From the NCBI RefSeq assembly GCF_000003605.2, contig NW_003151257.1, forward strand, positions 19,847 through 50,107: a stretch of DNA of 30,261 bases, written 5' to 3'. The DNA is from Saccoglossus kowalevskii. Its lineage: Eukaryota; Hemichordata; Enteropneusta; Harrimaniidae. Positions 11,474 through 22,938 of this stretch are shown here, one piece after another; position 1 is the first letter of the stretch; every line of letters begins with the position of its first letter. The notes below the pieces were generated by a model. That model worked only from the letters and a program-made list of their open reading frames with translations, had not been told where the DNA came from and searched no databases. The position numbers and the translations under genes were made by a program.

Positions 11474-12955
11474 TTAAGTATTTTACATTATTTGATTTTA
11501 AGGCGAGGCGGATCGTACCATACGCGGGGATTGGGAACGAGCACAATAACAACACACACTGAAACGCAAGGTTCATAAGTAGACTCGTGAACTTGTGAAA
11601 AAAACATACGCTATAGCCTTCTGCCGCATGTTCTGGAGAAGACCCATCGCTTTAGCGTATTGCCAAATCGTGGGAATCAATGTAAACACTCAGCCCGAAC
11701 AGTCAGTGCAAATTTGGATGTATACTGCGACTGCCAATCAGTCTGAAAAAAAACATCACGTGCACGAGAAACCCCGCAAATACTAGTATTCATTTTCATA
11801 GTTGCTATAGGAAAAGTTCGATGCAGTGGGACGTTACGTGACCAGTTATCTGCCCACCTTCCAAATCCCCATTACACATCTCGCGTCGGTGTACTAACCC
11901 ATGTAGGCTGTACTCTAATCACATTCATCCATTCCTAAAATTACTAGTAATGGCTTAGAAAAGCATTAAACTGAATAATTTAATTATTTACATGTATATT
12001 GACAATGGACGCTAAAATGTCACGTGATATACTGATTACCATTCTGTTAGAAAATTGTCACCTTCGGTACACGTCCTAAATTACAGTTTGAATTGATATG
12101 GAACATTTAATGCAATAAATATACTAGTACACTTTTTTGGGGGGTTACTTCATCCACGCCATGCACGTTTTGAAACGAGCTGCTCAATGCGCGATCTTAA
12201 CAATCAACACGACAACCCAGACGGCTTCGATAAGTCACTCAGACACGCATACAGCGGAAATACCTAAGTACAGACTTACGTATGTTCACACGTCTTATGA
12301 GATCGCACAATGGCGATTGTTTTTACCCCCGGCCAAATTAATTCCAAAGTGGCGTGTATTACGTAAACGGGTTATTATGTATCCGTATCCGTTTCCCTAC
12401 ACAGTTTCCTAAGAAATAGTAAAGCAGTTTTATCGGACGCCAGATGTGATTTTTGCGTGATTATGTTACGTTTCGTCGATGCCAGATTTCTTGCCTTTGT
12501 TTTCATTTAGAAACAAAATGTCTAAGTATAACAACGTAATTATCGTTTCCAAATTGGGAGAAATGCTTCGGGCTGATCTAGCTTGTTGTAGACATTTTCA
12601 TAATCTGATTTTAAAATGTGTGTGTTTGCTCCCAGCAAAACGCGTGGATCTTTAAAGCTGAAAAAAAGTCATGATTATATTACTAACCAAATACTGACGA
12701 GGAGATACATGAATTAAACACGGTAACAGACTCGAAATAATAAAGATGATACAACAATAACAATAATCTTATTTGATATGAAATCGTGCAAATTTTGTGA
12801 TTGCATAGCTTGAAAGTTGGGAAATTGCCGGCTCGGTGAAGATGAAGCGTGCGTGATTCGCGGCTTCAGTCACGATTTGTCCTCGGCCGGAGGCTGTTAT
12901 TGTTTTCCCAGCAATCAGCGGAGTATTCATGGTAAGTTTATGTGGAACGGGTTAC

Positions 12956-13065
12956 ATAATATATAATATGATATAATATGATATAATATAATATAATATA
13001 ATATAATATAATATAATATAATATAATATAATATAATATAGTATAATATAGTATAATATAATATA
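12956..13065. repeat. (TATAA)n microsatellite, about 22 copies
   Basis: Nearly uninterrupted 5-bp repeat with a few G substitutions (TATAG, TATGA). The minus-strand frame through it is a run of YYIIL and is not a protein. Confidence 0.97.
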
Positions 13066-14384
13066 GGAGCATGATGTTAACATTTCTAAGTCACTCGCAC
13101 GCAATGTGCATTGTTCAAACACAAGGGTATTTATATTTATTAGAAATAAACAGAGAATCCCATTCGTTTTTCTCATGTCGGGTATATTATTGCATACACT
13201 GCTTTGTAACACACCTATTCATCATGGCGTCTTACGGTGCTGGCATTTATCCAGCTGTTTCCACCTCCATCTCTAACAGTGATCCATGTGAATTCAGCTG
13301 CTCGTAGTCAACATACTCTCTTTCTCCAAGTCCCCGGCATTGAAGGGTGCCCGCCCATAAAACACTGCGATGCTCACACTCGGCCGGAAAACACGTACTG
13401 CTGTGATTCTTGCTTTTCGCCTCTCGCGAGACTTGCCCGCGAAGCCGCGGCTGCTTCATTAGATATTACATTGACAACTTGATCAACGCGGCGCGGTATA
13501 CGCGAGCTATGATTTACTTTTAAAAATTGATGTAGGCATAAGAAATGGGCTTGTTGTCACTACATGGTAATGGAATAATAATGGCAAGAAACATATAATT
13601 ATGCTAAATATTCCTCTCATTCAAGTCCTAGCCGGTTTTGTGTTTTCTCTGTAATGCATAATTTATTTAGTTCAGGTATACCAGCGCACTTTTAATTAAA
13701 AAAAAAACGCACACAAACAAAGCAACTGGGCGTAGGGGTGTGGTAAGTGGATACGCACTACTTTTCGTTGAACGTGGGCTCGCTGGTATGGAACATAATT
13801 ACAACTGAGTTTTTGGTTGCTATCATATTTTTAACCTCATCTGTTGAGTCAAAATATGGACGAATATTGTGGCCTCAATGTTTTTTTTCCTTTTATTCTC
13901 GATCGACTTTGGAGTGGAGTATATACATATATATTTGGTGGGTCAATCGCAGTATTACATTTTGTTAGATCTGATCCCAATATATCAGATTTATACGCTC
14001 AATGGGGGCGTTGATTCTAATCCAACGTTTGAATATAGTGTTCCCCAGCGTCCTCGTGGGGTTCATTTTAATGTCACAACCACAGTCCCATTAGAGGAAC
14101 TATTTCATAACTAAAGAAATTCAACTTGAAAACTCGTCATTTTAACAATTAATGTGTATGATGGTGATACACTAGTGTGTCTGTGAAAACAAGATGTGAA
14201 TTGCATATTTGCAGAATCACCGAGTGGTGAATTTTAAATCAATAATAATTATCTTCGAAAGTTGGTGTGCAAGGTGGTCTTACAGTTCTGGTGAGGTGTT
14301 TTGCATCTCGTACAGGCTGGTATAAACGCATACTCTGTTTCTCTCCAAATTAAACTTCAACCATCTTGAACTACATGTACTCAC

Positions 14385-14417
14385 GGAGGTAGAAAAAGAG
14401 ATCTCTTTTCTACCTCC
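14385..14417. other. Near-perfect 33-nt inverted repeat
   Basis: The GGAGGTAGAAAAAGAGA arm pairs with TCTCTTTTCTACCTCC, with one bulged A and no loop to speak of. Related CATGGAGGTA decamers recur at 14823 and 17675, so it may be two head-to-head ends of a repeat family. Confidence 0.75.
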
Positions 14418-14859
14418 ATGATGTACTCGGTAAGCGTGCTTGTAAATACTGTGTATGTGTCAATTGGAAGATGATTTGCATATTTGCTTACATAATGTTG
14501 CTCTAATGTTAATCTTGTGATACAAGATGTGTATATGGTCTTTTTAGGTGTGATTTCGTTCACAGTTGGTTTTAACTTCGATCTTTCCAGGAGCTCTTTA
14601 TCATTGAGGGTGTCAGGAGGAGTGTCTAGAGTTAAGCAACTATGAGTTTTCGTCGTGTACTCTGGGCTACCTGGCTCTTTTTTTCTCAAAATGTTTTAAT
14701 TTTCAAACTTGGCGTTTATATATGAAACCTATAGGGACAATGAATCGATAACACAGTAATTGTTATCGTCGCTTTTTAGGTTCAATTTCGACTTAGTCGG
14801 CAGAGCGGAGCAGTTCATATATACATGGAGGTAAAAATGATGATATATACCAGTAACTG

Positions 14860-15145
14860 ATTGTCCGTCGTCGTTCGGCGTCAACTTTTACATTTTCGAC
14901 TTGTTCTAGAAAACGACCTCTCTCAGATTTGTTCATTTTGTGACGTTACCTTCAATTTTTTAATTTTACTGAACATTTTTGGTTAAAAAAAGCCATTTTT
15001 GACCTCTTCTTGAACATGGCAAGCCTCATTGCTTCTATATTTCATATGTGGACACTTTTGGTGAACCTCAGTCATATTTGTTCATTCTGTCAACAATAAG
15101 TTTAATTTTCTAATTTTGGTGAATAATTTTGGTAAAAATGTTCAA
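14860..15145. repeat. Diverged tandem duplication, period about 149 bp
   Basis: TTTGTTCATTTTGTGACG... followed by TTTTAATTTTACTGAACATT (from about 14928) is repeated in diverged form from about 15077 (ATTTGTTCATTCTGTCAAC..., TTTCTAATTTTGGTGAATAA). The left end contains CCGTCGTCGTTCGGCGTCAA. The whole looks like an old interspersed repeat, by general appearance only. Confidence 0.5.
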
Positions 15146-15747
15146 CTGTACAGCAGAGCTATATCACGTCAACAGGCTGCTTGTTTATTGTATTGCCAAT
15201 TATTGTTTCCTATGGCACAAGTTTATAGAATCTCTCGCGTGGTAATTTCGAGTTGGGCCACGATTTAAATAAGAATATATAAAATTGCCATGTCTAAGCC
15301 TAGCTGCTTTTTTTCAAGTTATCGCGCTTTGGGCGTAACTCTCGCGTGAGATGGTGTGACAATGAACGGCGCCCCCAGCCATCGTTATAGAAAACACGTT
15401 CGATAGCAGACCAGCCTCTTATGTTCTCACCCGTGGTACGCGATCCCAAATGCTAATATTGCAAGAATCATATTTATATTGTCCATGATCTCAGTAAACA
15501 CCTAGTAAAACGTACAATATATACCCTTTGCTTAAATGAACAAAATACTTTCTATTCAGTAAAGGTCGACAATTTGGGGGCAGAATTGAAAAATATTGCA
15601 CGGAAAATATCATGGCAAATGCCAGTACCAGAAAAACAATGCACATTTAAATCGCAGGGAAAAAATGTTTCCATAAAAACTACGCTACGCCTCTGGGTAA
15701 GTGGCGTTTATTCAATCAGAAACATCTTTCCAAGCTTTTCTCAGCCT

Positions 15748-15954
15748 GCATCCACAGTTTTTTTTCAAATTCAGCATCCACAGTTTTTTCAACTTGCATC
15801 CAATTTTTTTCAACAATGCATCGACAGATTTTTCACACAGCGTCCACAGTTTTCTCATCAGCATCCACATTTTTTTCAACATATGCGTCCACAGTTTTTT
15901 TTTTTCAAAATCACTGGCAGCATCCGCAGTATTTTTCAACATCTGTTTCCACAG
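15748..15954. repeat. Minisatellite of about 22 bp: GCATCCACAG plus poly-T
   Basis: Nine copies of GCATCCACAG (variants GCGTCC..., GCATCGACAG) start at 15748, 15774, 15796, 15818, 15840, 15861, 15885, 15920 and about 15945, each followed by 6-12 T and often CAAC. Two + frames and one - frame stay open across it because the unit lacks stops. The predicted proteins (FFQ.., HSFF..) are artefacts. Confidence 0.9.
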
Positions 15955-18288
15955 TTTTCCCAAAAAAATTCTCAAATTGGTTCAAAATTATTAAAATGAT
16001 TATTAAAAAAATCATAAAAGTAAGTAGGCTAAACGTTCGCACCCAACTTTCGGCAAAAAACATAATGGTCCCCAAAGGATTAAAATTAATTTTTACATTT
16101 TAAGACTGATATCAAGAAAGTACTTGATTAGCATTTGAATTTACTATTGACAATTCCACTATGGTATGAAAGCTATTCTCTGAATTGCTTATTGCGGGGT
16201 TGACACCCCCAGCCCCGCCCATGTGGTGTGGGCATTTTTAGTCGCTTTGGTAGTCGGAAATGATGCCTATGGTCAGTTGAAACATTCGTTATAATTATAG
16301 CATTTGTGGTTAACTTAATAAAATTAAACAAAGAATACACTTTGCATTTATAAATAGCATTTTTGAGATATTTCACCTGTTTTAAGTTCATCAATTCCGA
16401 TTGTTGCTCTTGTGGGCGAGCTGCCGGGTGTTCGCTATAATACTGCCGACCTTCAAATCTGTTTCATCTGCTTTTTATGTCTATTAACGGGCATTTGTTT
16501 TTTTCCACGTATTTGTTAAAATGCGAGGGTGACTATCGACAACGTCCGGCTTGGTTTTCATTTCGGCATAGCATAATCGCAGATACTTCCGGCTTTCAAA
16601 TACTGCATCGAGGTACATCAGGAGGTTTTAGCTTCTCTCTAGTCGCGTCATCATCCCACCGCCAAGGAGAGTCTTCATCTCTCGATCCCCGGTTGCCTGG
16701 TTACCGTGGCTGCCCACAGTTACCAATTTTCTCGAGAATTTTGATTTGTGGGCGTGAAACTATTCATGTCTCGTGTTACGGACGTATGAGCAGCAGAGTT
16801 TGCCATGGTAACCGTCGCTTCTTGGAAGTCTTACTTTTGTACGATAATTTGACGTTCATTGTAGTTGTTTAAGCATATTCGTTACAATGTCATCATTAGG
16901 TGTCCATGATATTACGAAGAAACGAAGAATATACGACATCTAATTGCGAACCGTATAACCGAGGGCAAATAATTAATACAGAAATTGATTGTACAGAATG
17001 TATATTGCACCACATCAACAACCGACTTTGATGCCATGTGACCTTTTTTTAACGTTTGTCACCTGTAAAAGTGATACTAAACGCATCGAGCTAGTGCGCA
17101 TTGTATTATGGGAAGGGAAAGACCATTGAATATTATGTCATTTAATTGTTAGATTTTTTTTTAATGTGTATATTTGGCTAGATTTCAAGGAATATATCCA
17201 TTTTTAGACACACATATACAACATGCAAAAATAATTAAGATTCTTCGCTCGGGTTAATTTTACCCTCATAAATCGTCTCACCGATACACTTTTTTCAGCA
17301 GTGCCTAGTAAGGTTCATTGTTAACTGCATCATCGTCCCAACTTTCGTAAGATAACCTGCTCACATGGCATGAGCACACATAAAATCAACGTGTGTTGTG
17401 TGTTCGCATATACAATGTAATCGCGTATCATGACGCTTCTGTTGGAGATACACTTCTAATAGAACAAATACGGTATATTGATTTATTCCCAATATACGTG
17501 CTTGCCATGTAAGAGACTGTCATCCAAATCAGTGAACAGCTTCCAAACGCGTAATTATGACGTGTGCCAACCATGGTGCTGATTAATGCGCCGTTTCCCC
17601 GGGAAAGTAAGGCTCTACATAACATGAACTGTCAAGCCACAACTACATTACGTAAATAGTATTACATGTATATCATGGAGGTATATATACACCCGCTAGG
17701 ACGGGAAAAGTTTAATGGAATCAGGTTTTTAATTTAGTTATTGAGGTACAATAAAAAACAAGGTCATTACGATTCCGCGATAGCATATTTTATTATAGAA
17801 TGCGCACACGGGAAATTTGAACTACTCCAGCTACAGTAAACTACACTTCCGACAAACATCTATTAAAATCAAATTGCGCATATAGAGAATGCGAGTACAC
17901 GGAAGATAATAGCGTGTGACAGGATGCAGATCAGTGGTTATTATGTGAATTTCTAGCAATTGGATTTACCAACACGCCGGGATCTTTTCTTGTTGACAGG
18001 AATCATTGTCGATTGGTCCTGTTAGACGACCTGCTATGAGATTATTTCGTGTTTTGGACACAATCTTTTCAGCGGATGTGTCATCGCAAAGTATGATAAT
18101 TCGGCGACTTGTCAGACGGATCGTAGCATTTAATTTATGCCCGATCACCGTATTAGTTGTTTGCATAGGATAGAGGAAAGAAACCCTTATAAAGAATGAC
18201 CTGGTTTCATATATATAATACTAATATACGTATATCGGATTAGCTGTAATTCGTCTTTCATTTGATCTAATCCGTAGAATGTTACCGC

Positions 18289-18313
18289 AATAATAATAAT
18301 AATAATAATAATA
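18289..18313. repeat. (AAT)8 microsatellite
   Basis: Perfect AAT repeat of about 24 bp running into an AT-rich tail. Confidence 0.95.
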
Positions 18314-18424
18314 TATTATATTTATTATCTCTCAAGTATGAGACAGTCAATGTTATTGGCCAAAACAGTCACGTGATCGTATGATTGGACATTGAATTTG
18401 GCTTGTCTCCCTGTGTATTTCTCG

Positions 18425-18590
18425 CCTCTGACGTAATGTGTGTTACTGGCCTCTAATATCATAACGCTTACTGTCTCTTTAGGGTGTAATACAACAGTTA
18501 TTGCCTCTGACGTAATGTGTGTTACTGGTCTCTGATATCATAACGCTTACTGTCTCTTTAGGGGTAATACAACAGTTATTGCCTCTGACT
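18425..18590. repeat. Tandem duplication, 79-bp and 78-bp units plus partial third
   Basis: Units begin CCTCTGACGTAATGTGTGTT at 18425 and 18504. A third copy at 18582 stops after CCTCTGACTTC. Units 1 and 2 differ by two substitutions and one deleted T (TTTAGGGTGTAAT versus TTTAGGGGTAAT), so the duplication is recent. The overlapping minus-strand frame repeats RGNNCCITP for this reason. Confidence 0.93.
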
Positions 18591-19049
18591 TCGGTCGATG
18601 ACAACGAGATCAATAACTGTAATTTTGCTATAATTGTCAGTGAGTGTTTTGCGAATAATGTTTGTGAAAAGAAAAAACTTTTTCGGTTGTAATGTTCGTG
18701 ATGAAACGAATACTGTGATACAACAACAGCGTTGAGCAGTCCCTCGCCTACGTAACCCCACGTAGTATGTAAAGATAGGCCTTTCCTACTCATTTACATA
18801 TATAGAACGTACCTTAAACACATTTCATTTCAAGTAGTCATACTATTTCCATGAAGTGGACGGACGACACCGTCAGATGGTCATACACAATATAAAAACA
18901 TTGTTTTCGCATTTCACCGACGTTTGAGATTAGTGAGACCGTCTCGCGCGCGTTTCGAAAAATTGGTATGTTGAATTTGTCCACAATTAAGAGAACGCTT
19001 TTACATCTTTAAGAGTTGATCACTGTTTAATCTGTTTTCAACTTTTTGA

Positions 19050-19290
19050 GCATAACGGAACACTTGTGAATTCTTGAGAGCAACATCGAACACTTACCAG
19101 TGATATTTTCAACACAATTATAAGGAAACAATTGTGAATTCCTGGGGCAAATAATTGAGCACTATTACGAAACGCTGTTGTGAAGATAATAAGGTAACAC
19201 TTGTAAATCTCTGATTGCAATCGTAGAACGCGGTTCAATACTTGTGAATAATAAGGAAGCAATTGTAAAATGACATAATACGGGAACACG
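19050..19290. repeat. Degenerate minisatellite related to the 1-580 array
   Basis: Recurring GAACACTTGTGAATTC, GGAAACAATTGTGAATTCC, GGTAACACTTGTAAATC and GGAAGCAATTGTAAAATG segments, irregularly spaced. The GGAAACARTTG core is the same as in the array at the left edge, suggesting a shared family, although copies are much decayed. Confidence 0.55.
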
Positions 19291-19537
19291 TGTCTGAACT
19301 TAGTAATCGAACATTCCTTCCCTCTGAAGTCCACTTTGCATCATGGGTAATCCAAGAAGCATTTATTTTCGCAAAGCGTCACACGTGCGTCAGTAAATCA
19401 CACATAAATGTTGAGAACTTCATTTCTATTTATTGAATATTGTGAATGAATGGTCCTGTCACTGGGGTGATACGAATGCTTCAGGGGCCTGAAAGCTTAA
19501 TGATGGAGTGTTTAACATCCTGAACGTTTCGTGTCAA

Positions 19538-19550
19538 AGGTCAAAGGTTG
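19538..19550 (+). promoter_or_regulatory. DR1 nuclear-receptor half-site pair
   Basis: AGGTCAAAGGTTG: one perfect AGGTCA and one AGGTTG half-site spaced by a single A, as bound by RXR, HNF4 or COUP-TF type receptors. Motif match only. Confidence 0.3.
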
Positions 19551-19586
19551 GAAGTTTGCCAGAAGGATTTCAATTACTCATTGAGA

Positions 19587-19604
19587 GTGTGTGTGTGTGT
19601 GTGT
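19587..19604. repeat. (GT)9 microsatellite
   Basis: Short perfect GT dinucleotide run. Confidence 0.9.
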
Positions 19605-20826
19605 TTGTTTGCGCGTAGATTGGTTTACTTACTCCTCAGTAATTTTGCGACGATTTGCTATTTGTCTGGGATATAACAAACATTAATGTCTTCACCACAA
19701 GAAAAAATAACACGGTCAAATTGCCACTAAGACGAGTTTGTTTGCAGTCTTGTGATATAGAAGGACAATCATTTTCATATTTATTATCTTTTTTTATTTA
19801 TCCGTCTGATAAAGAAATGATATATCTAAAGTCATCATCCTAAGCTGCCCGATAATAATTTGCGTTACCATGACGATGAATTCGCATTGATGCGAAATGA
19901 TTCGAGAGATGCGACTTAACGATTCTTTAATCTTGCTTTTTGCAGTGTGATGATAAAACTATTTTTATTTTCCGGTCCTTGCTCTGAATGAGGGGGGGGG
20001 CAAGTTAAAATTTATGCATGAGTATTGACTGCCTTTACATGTTTGACATAATATCATCAGTATTTTATATCCATCATTTTAGGGGTGACATTGGCGCCAT
20101 ATTTGCCAGCTTTAGTGGCTAAATAAGTTTTTTAGGTGGGTTGTCATGTAAAATAATAAAAATGGCGACGGTTCTTATCAGCTGTCCCATAATTACAATG
20201 GATTTCTTATATGATTGTAATTGTATATTTCTATATGAATAAAAAAATCGCTCATGGAGTCGACGAATGGAAACTTTTTTACTTTTCGGTAGAAATGTCA
20301 ACTGGTAAATGAGATTTTATCTGTTATGCTTAGGTGATATATTTTTTGATACACATTTTCATCCTATTTATATACGTATATTCGTAGTAGACACATCCTA
20401 ATCGTATATCAGTGTATAGACATTAGTGTGGTGACTACTATGTTGAATTGAACAAACTGCCAAGTGCCAACATCACTGAACTGACTGCTCACGATGTTTC
20501 AAGTACATTTTGACCTAAGTTATTGCCAATCAGGCTCAAACACAATTGCGCGGTACAATTCCACTTTTATGACTGGTTCGAGGCTGAGACGATCTATCTA
20601 GGACCGCCTACCTGTCTTGTATACCCGTGAGAAGTTATTAAATGAAAAAAAAACTTAAAGCGGTGGAAATTCAGTCCTGATGTCCAAAACATTCACATAA
20701 CAACGCATGCCAAAAAATGCAAAGGTTCATGGGTAGAGGCGCTTGTTCGTAAACAACGACTGTGCAAGTGACGACTCCCCCACTTGACAGAACATATTTT
20801 GTTCATTCTTTTTTTTTTTTTTACAG

Positions 20827-20901
20827 TGTTATAGAAAACCAAAGAGACCTTCTTGAAATTAACGAGACTTCGCTGCAGTACCTACTACGCCTCGAGAAAC
20901 T
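20827..20901 (+). CDS. Trk-like receptor, coding exon 2: first leucine-rich repeat
   Basis: A 75-nt exon with acceptor TTTTTTTTTTTTTTACAG and donor GTAAGT, phase 2 at both ends. It completes V64 and encodes VIENQRDLLEINETSLQYLL followed by RLEK, with L89 split. The ENQ..L..IN pattern lines up with the ANQ..L..IN segment of vertebrate Trk LRR1 without gaps, and the exon has the same 25-codon length. NET (residues 76-78) is an N-glycosylation sequon. Leucines at 72, 73, 80, 83, 84, 86 and 89 give the LRR spacing. The exon is far too short to be called as an ORF in a simple scan and is recognised only by joining it to its neighbours. Confidence 0.9.
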
Positions 20902-21862
20902 GTAAGTTTCTCATCATATATCATGTCTTGTGTCTTGTCATATTATATCTTCTAATATTTCGTGTCCTATCATATCATGCCATACTAGTATATGATTCTA
21001 AGTCCTATATATTATATGTCACCATGTATATATCATATCACCAATTTCAACTGATCTTATCTTAATATCAGTCGTAAAATGTGATAATTAATATTAATCA
21101 TTTTGGGACCACGATGTTTTCCGGGTAAGAACGTCAGTTTTCCCATTTTGGGGGGATGTTTCTATAATTATTTTGACAGTTTTGAACCAAATTTATATCT
21201 TTCTATTTTGTCCAAACATTAAAGTCGCAATATATCGTCAATTTAACCATATTATAAACTTGGCTGTTGAACAGTTCTTCGTGGTAGGATGTATTTGAAC
21301 AATTCGTTTTATCGAAATTAGTGTTGATAGTCATTTAAAAAATAGTATTCTTCAGAAATTCCCAATAATTCGGGACACTGCTCTTCTTACGTGATTTTTC
21401 ACATTAAGTATCCAAACGACATTTTAAGATACCATTTTTTTTCACCATAGGAACCAATGTAAATGACACAAAAAATCGCCATTTTCATGGGGTCTTTACA
21501 CATTTTTTTGTGCGAAAAGTAGTTTGATGACCATATTATTCGGATTATATGAGCATCTGCATATATCAAATCCATATAACAAAGGTCAAAGTAGTCTAGT
21601 TTTAATGACAGCCAACTACATTAACGGCAAATATTTCAGACTTGAAAATAATTATCCATACACTGAATTTTAGAATAACCCTAACCCTAAAACTCTGACA
21701 TATCCGCTGACGATGTACAACGCCTGGCTTATATATATAATGTGTTTCCTGCAACTTTGAATTCAGTTGTTTCCGTAAGAGCGTACTAGCAGAGTACTAT
21801 GGTTTGTTTGTCACGTTCATGTTCATGTTCACCGTCTTTTAACCTCTCTCTTACATCCTCAG
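20902..21862 (+). other. Intron 2 of the Trk-like gene (961 bp)
   Basis: Phase 2, GTAAGT to CCTCAG. The first 160 bp are low-complexity sequence of the TCATATCATGTC type. A two-and-a-half unit telomere-like tract, TAACCCTAACCCTAA, lies at 21676-21690. No other feature is seen. Confidence 0.88.
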
Positions 21863-21934
21863 GACGATCGTTAATTGCAAAGTAAAAAAGATAACTCCAC
21901 GAGCGTTTTACGGTAACCGAAACCTGCATTTCAT
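21863..21934 (+). CDS. Trk-like receptor, coding exon 3: second leucine-rich repeat
   Basis: A 72-nt exon with acceptor CTTACATCCTCAG (ending 21862) and donor GTAAGT at 21935, phase 2 at both ends. It encodes the end of L89, then TIVNCKVKKITPRAFYGNRN and LHFI, with I113 split. This corresponds gap-free to the Trk segment LTIV..GL..V...AF..N.NL..I, again with an equal length of 24 codons. Cys94 sits where vertebrate Trks have Ser, in the N-C position that many LRRs occupy with cysteine, so it may be buried rather than disulphide bonded. Neighbouring introns are 961 bp (upstream) and 3487 bp (downstream). Confidence 0.9.
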
Positions 21935-22133
21935 GTAAGTGACGTGACGTTAATTTCTTTTCGCTATACCACGTGCCTGTCGCTGTCAATTGGATTCTAT
22001 TTTTGTAATCCCTTCTCGAAATAAAACGGCTTAAATTGACCCAAATTGGATATGCAAGTGCATAGAGAAAATACGATCTCTGTCAACGTTCCATTATACG
22101 ATGTATCTAATAGTACGCCACTGATATGTAAAT

Positions 22134-22646
22134 GCTTTGTCACTGAATCCAATATGAAATGCACATTTTAGTCAAATGTTATGCAAATGTTTGTCAATGA
22201 TATGCAAGTGATATTCAGTGAAACTGCTACCCCGCAGTGTAATGAATTCGTGACAACATCTTACCAGACACTATTGCCTCTTTTGCTTTGTCACTGAATC
22301 CAATATGAAATGCACATTTTAGTCAAATGTTATGCAAATGTTTGTAAATGATATGCAAGTGATATTCAGTGAAACTGCTACCCCGCAGTGTAATGAATTC
22401 GTGACAACATCTTACCAGACACTATTGCCTCTTTTGCTTTGTCACTGAATCCAATATGAAATGCACATTTTAGTCAAATGTTATGCAAATGTTTGTAAAT
22501 GATATGCAAGTGATATTCAGTGAAACTGCTACCCCGCAGTGTAATGAATTCGTGACAACATCTTACCAGACTCTATTGTCTATTTTGCTTTGTCACTAAA
22601 TCCAATATAAAATGATTATTTTAGTCAAATGATTTGCAAATATAGA
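22134..22646. repeat. Satellite array, 151-bp unit, three copies plus a diverged partial fourth
   Basis: Units start GCTTTGTCACTGAATCC at 22134, 22285 and 22436. The fourth start at 22587 reads GCTTTGTCACTAAATCC and decays after about 60 bp. Copies 1-3 are nearly identical; the visible change is TTTGTCAATG to TTTGTAAATG. Each unit holds the octamer ATGCAAAT (22181, 22332, 22483) and an inverted repeat TCACTGAAT...ATTCAGTGA (22140-22148 and 22213-22221 in unit 1). Confidence 0.97.
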
Positions 22647-22938
22647 ATAATTTAAATGGGTATCGCCCGTTCATAGTGGGCAAATTCGTTTATTTTAATC
22701 TCGTAAAAGTAAAATTAAATAAAATTTAAAAAATGATAACGTTTCGGCTCGGTTAGCCTGCTTTTCTAAATTCAAAAAAACAAATCAGGTTAAAAAAACG
22801 GTAAAGGACAGTAAGTCCCCAGTAGAAGGATGCTTATTTATTACTTTCCTTATTTTGAAAATGAAAAATTAACAAGAACATGTAATTTTAATATTGATGT
22901 TGGGTACTTCAAATTGATGAATTTACTACAGTACGCAT

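Larger units (their letters stand above)
6232..20826 (+). other. Intron 1 of the Trk-like gene (14,595 bp)
   Basis: Bounded by GTAAGT and a T-rich ACAG acceptor, phase 2. Contents from left to right: X-box 7161-7173; CRE pair 8195-8215; GC hairpin 9119-9133; MITE 11296-11473; (TATAA)n 12956-13065; hairpin 14385-14417; a diverged 149-bp duplication at about 14919-15140; minisatellite 15748-15954; (AAT)n 18289-18313; 79-bp duplication 18425-18590; degenerate minisatellite about 19050-19290; (GT)n 19587-19604; DR1 19538-19550. The intervals 6232-7160, 7174-8194, 9134-11295, 11474-12955, 13066-14384, 15955-18288 and 19605-20826 hold no gene or repeat I can support. Open frames such as 16477-16872 and 14381-14689 (minus) resemble no known protein. 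Confidence 0.85.

Noticed and set aside
12952-13212. Minus-strand frame rich in YYIIL repeats
   Set aside because: Translation of the (TATAA)n microsatellite.
13237-13482. Overlapping + and - open frames in a GC-richer patch next to the (TATAA)n tract
   Set aside because: Frames on both strands are open, as expected from local GC content. No domain and no clear splice sites.
14381-14689. 102-codon minus-strand open frame
   Set aside because: Its C-terminal end is the 33-nt hairpin and the rest resembles no protein. Possibly part of a repeat.
15574-15999. 141-codon + strand open frame
   Set aside because: It runs through the stop-free poly-T/CATCCACAG minisatellite. Overlapping frames are open for the same reason.
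16695-16815. Cluster of X-box-like GGTTACC and GCCATGGTAACC motifs
   Set aside because: Only one site (16803-16815) is close to the palindromic X-box and its first base is wrong. The loose pattern is frequent by chance.
16477-16872. 131-codon + strand open frame, one of the longest in the window
   Set aside because: Composition is Ser/Arg/Phe-rich with no motif I recognise, and it lies inside intron 1. Not called without homology or transcript evidence.
21676-21690. Telomere-like TAACCCTAACCCTAA tract as a chromosome end or fusion point
   Set aside because: Only two and a half units, with ordinary intron on both sides. Most likely a chance or repair insertion.
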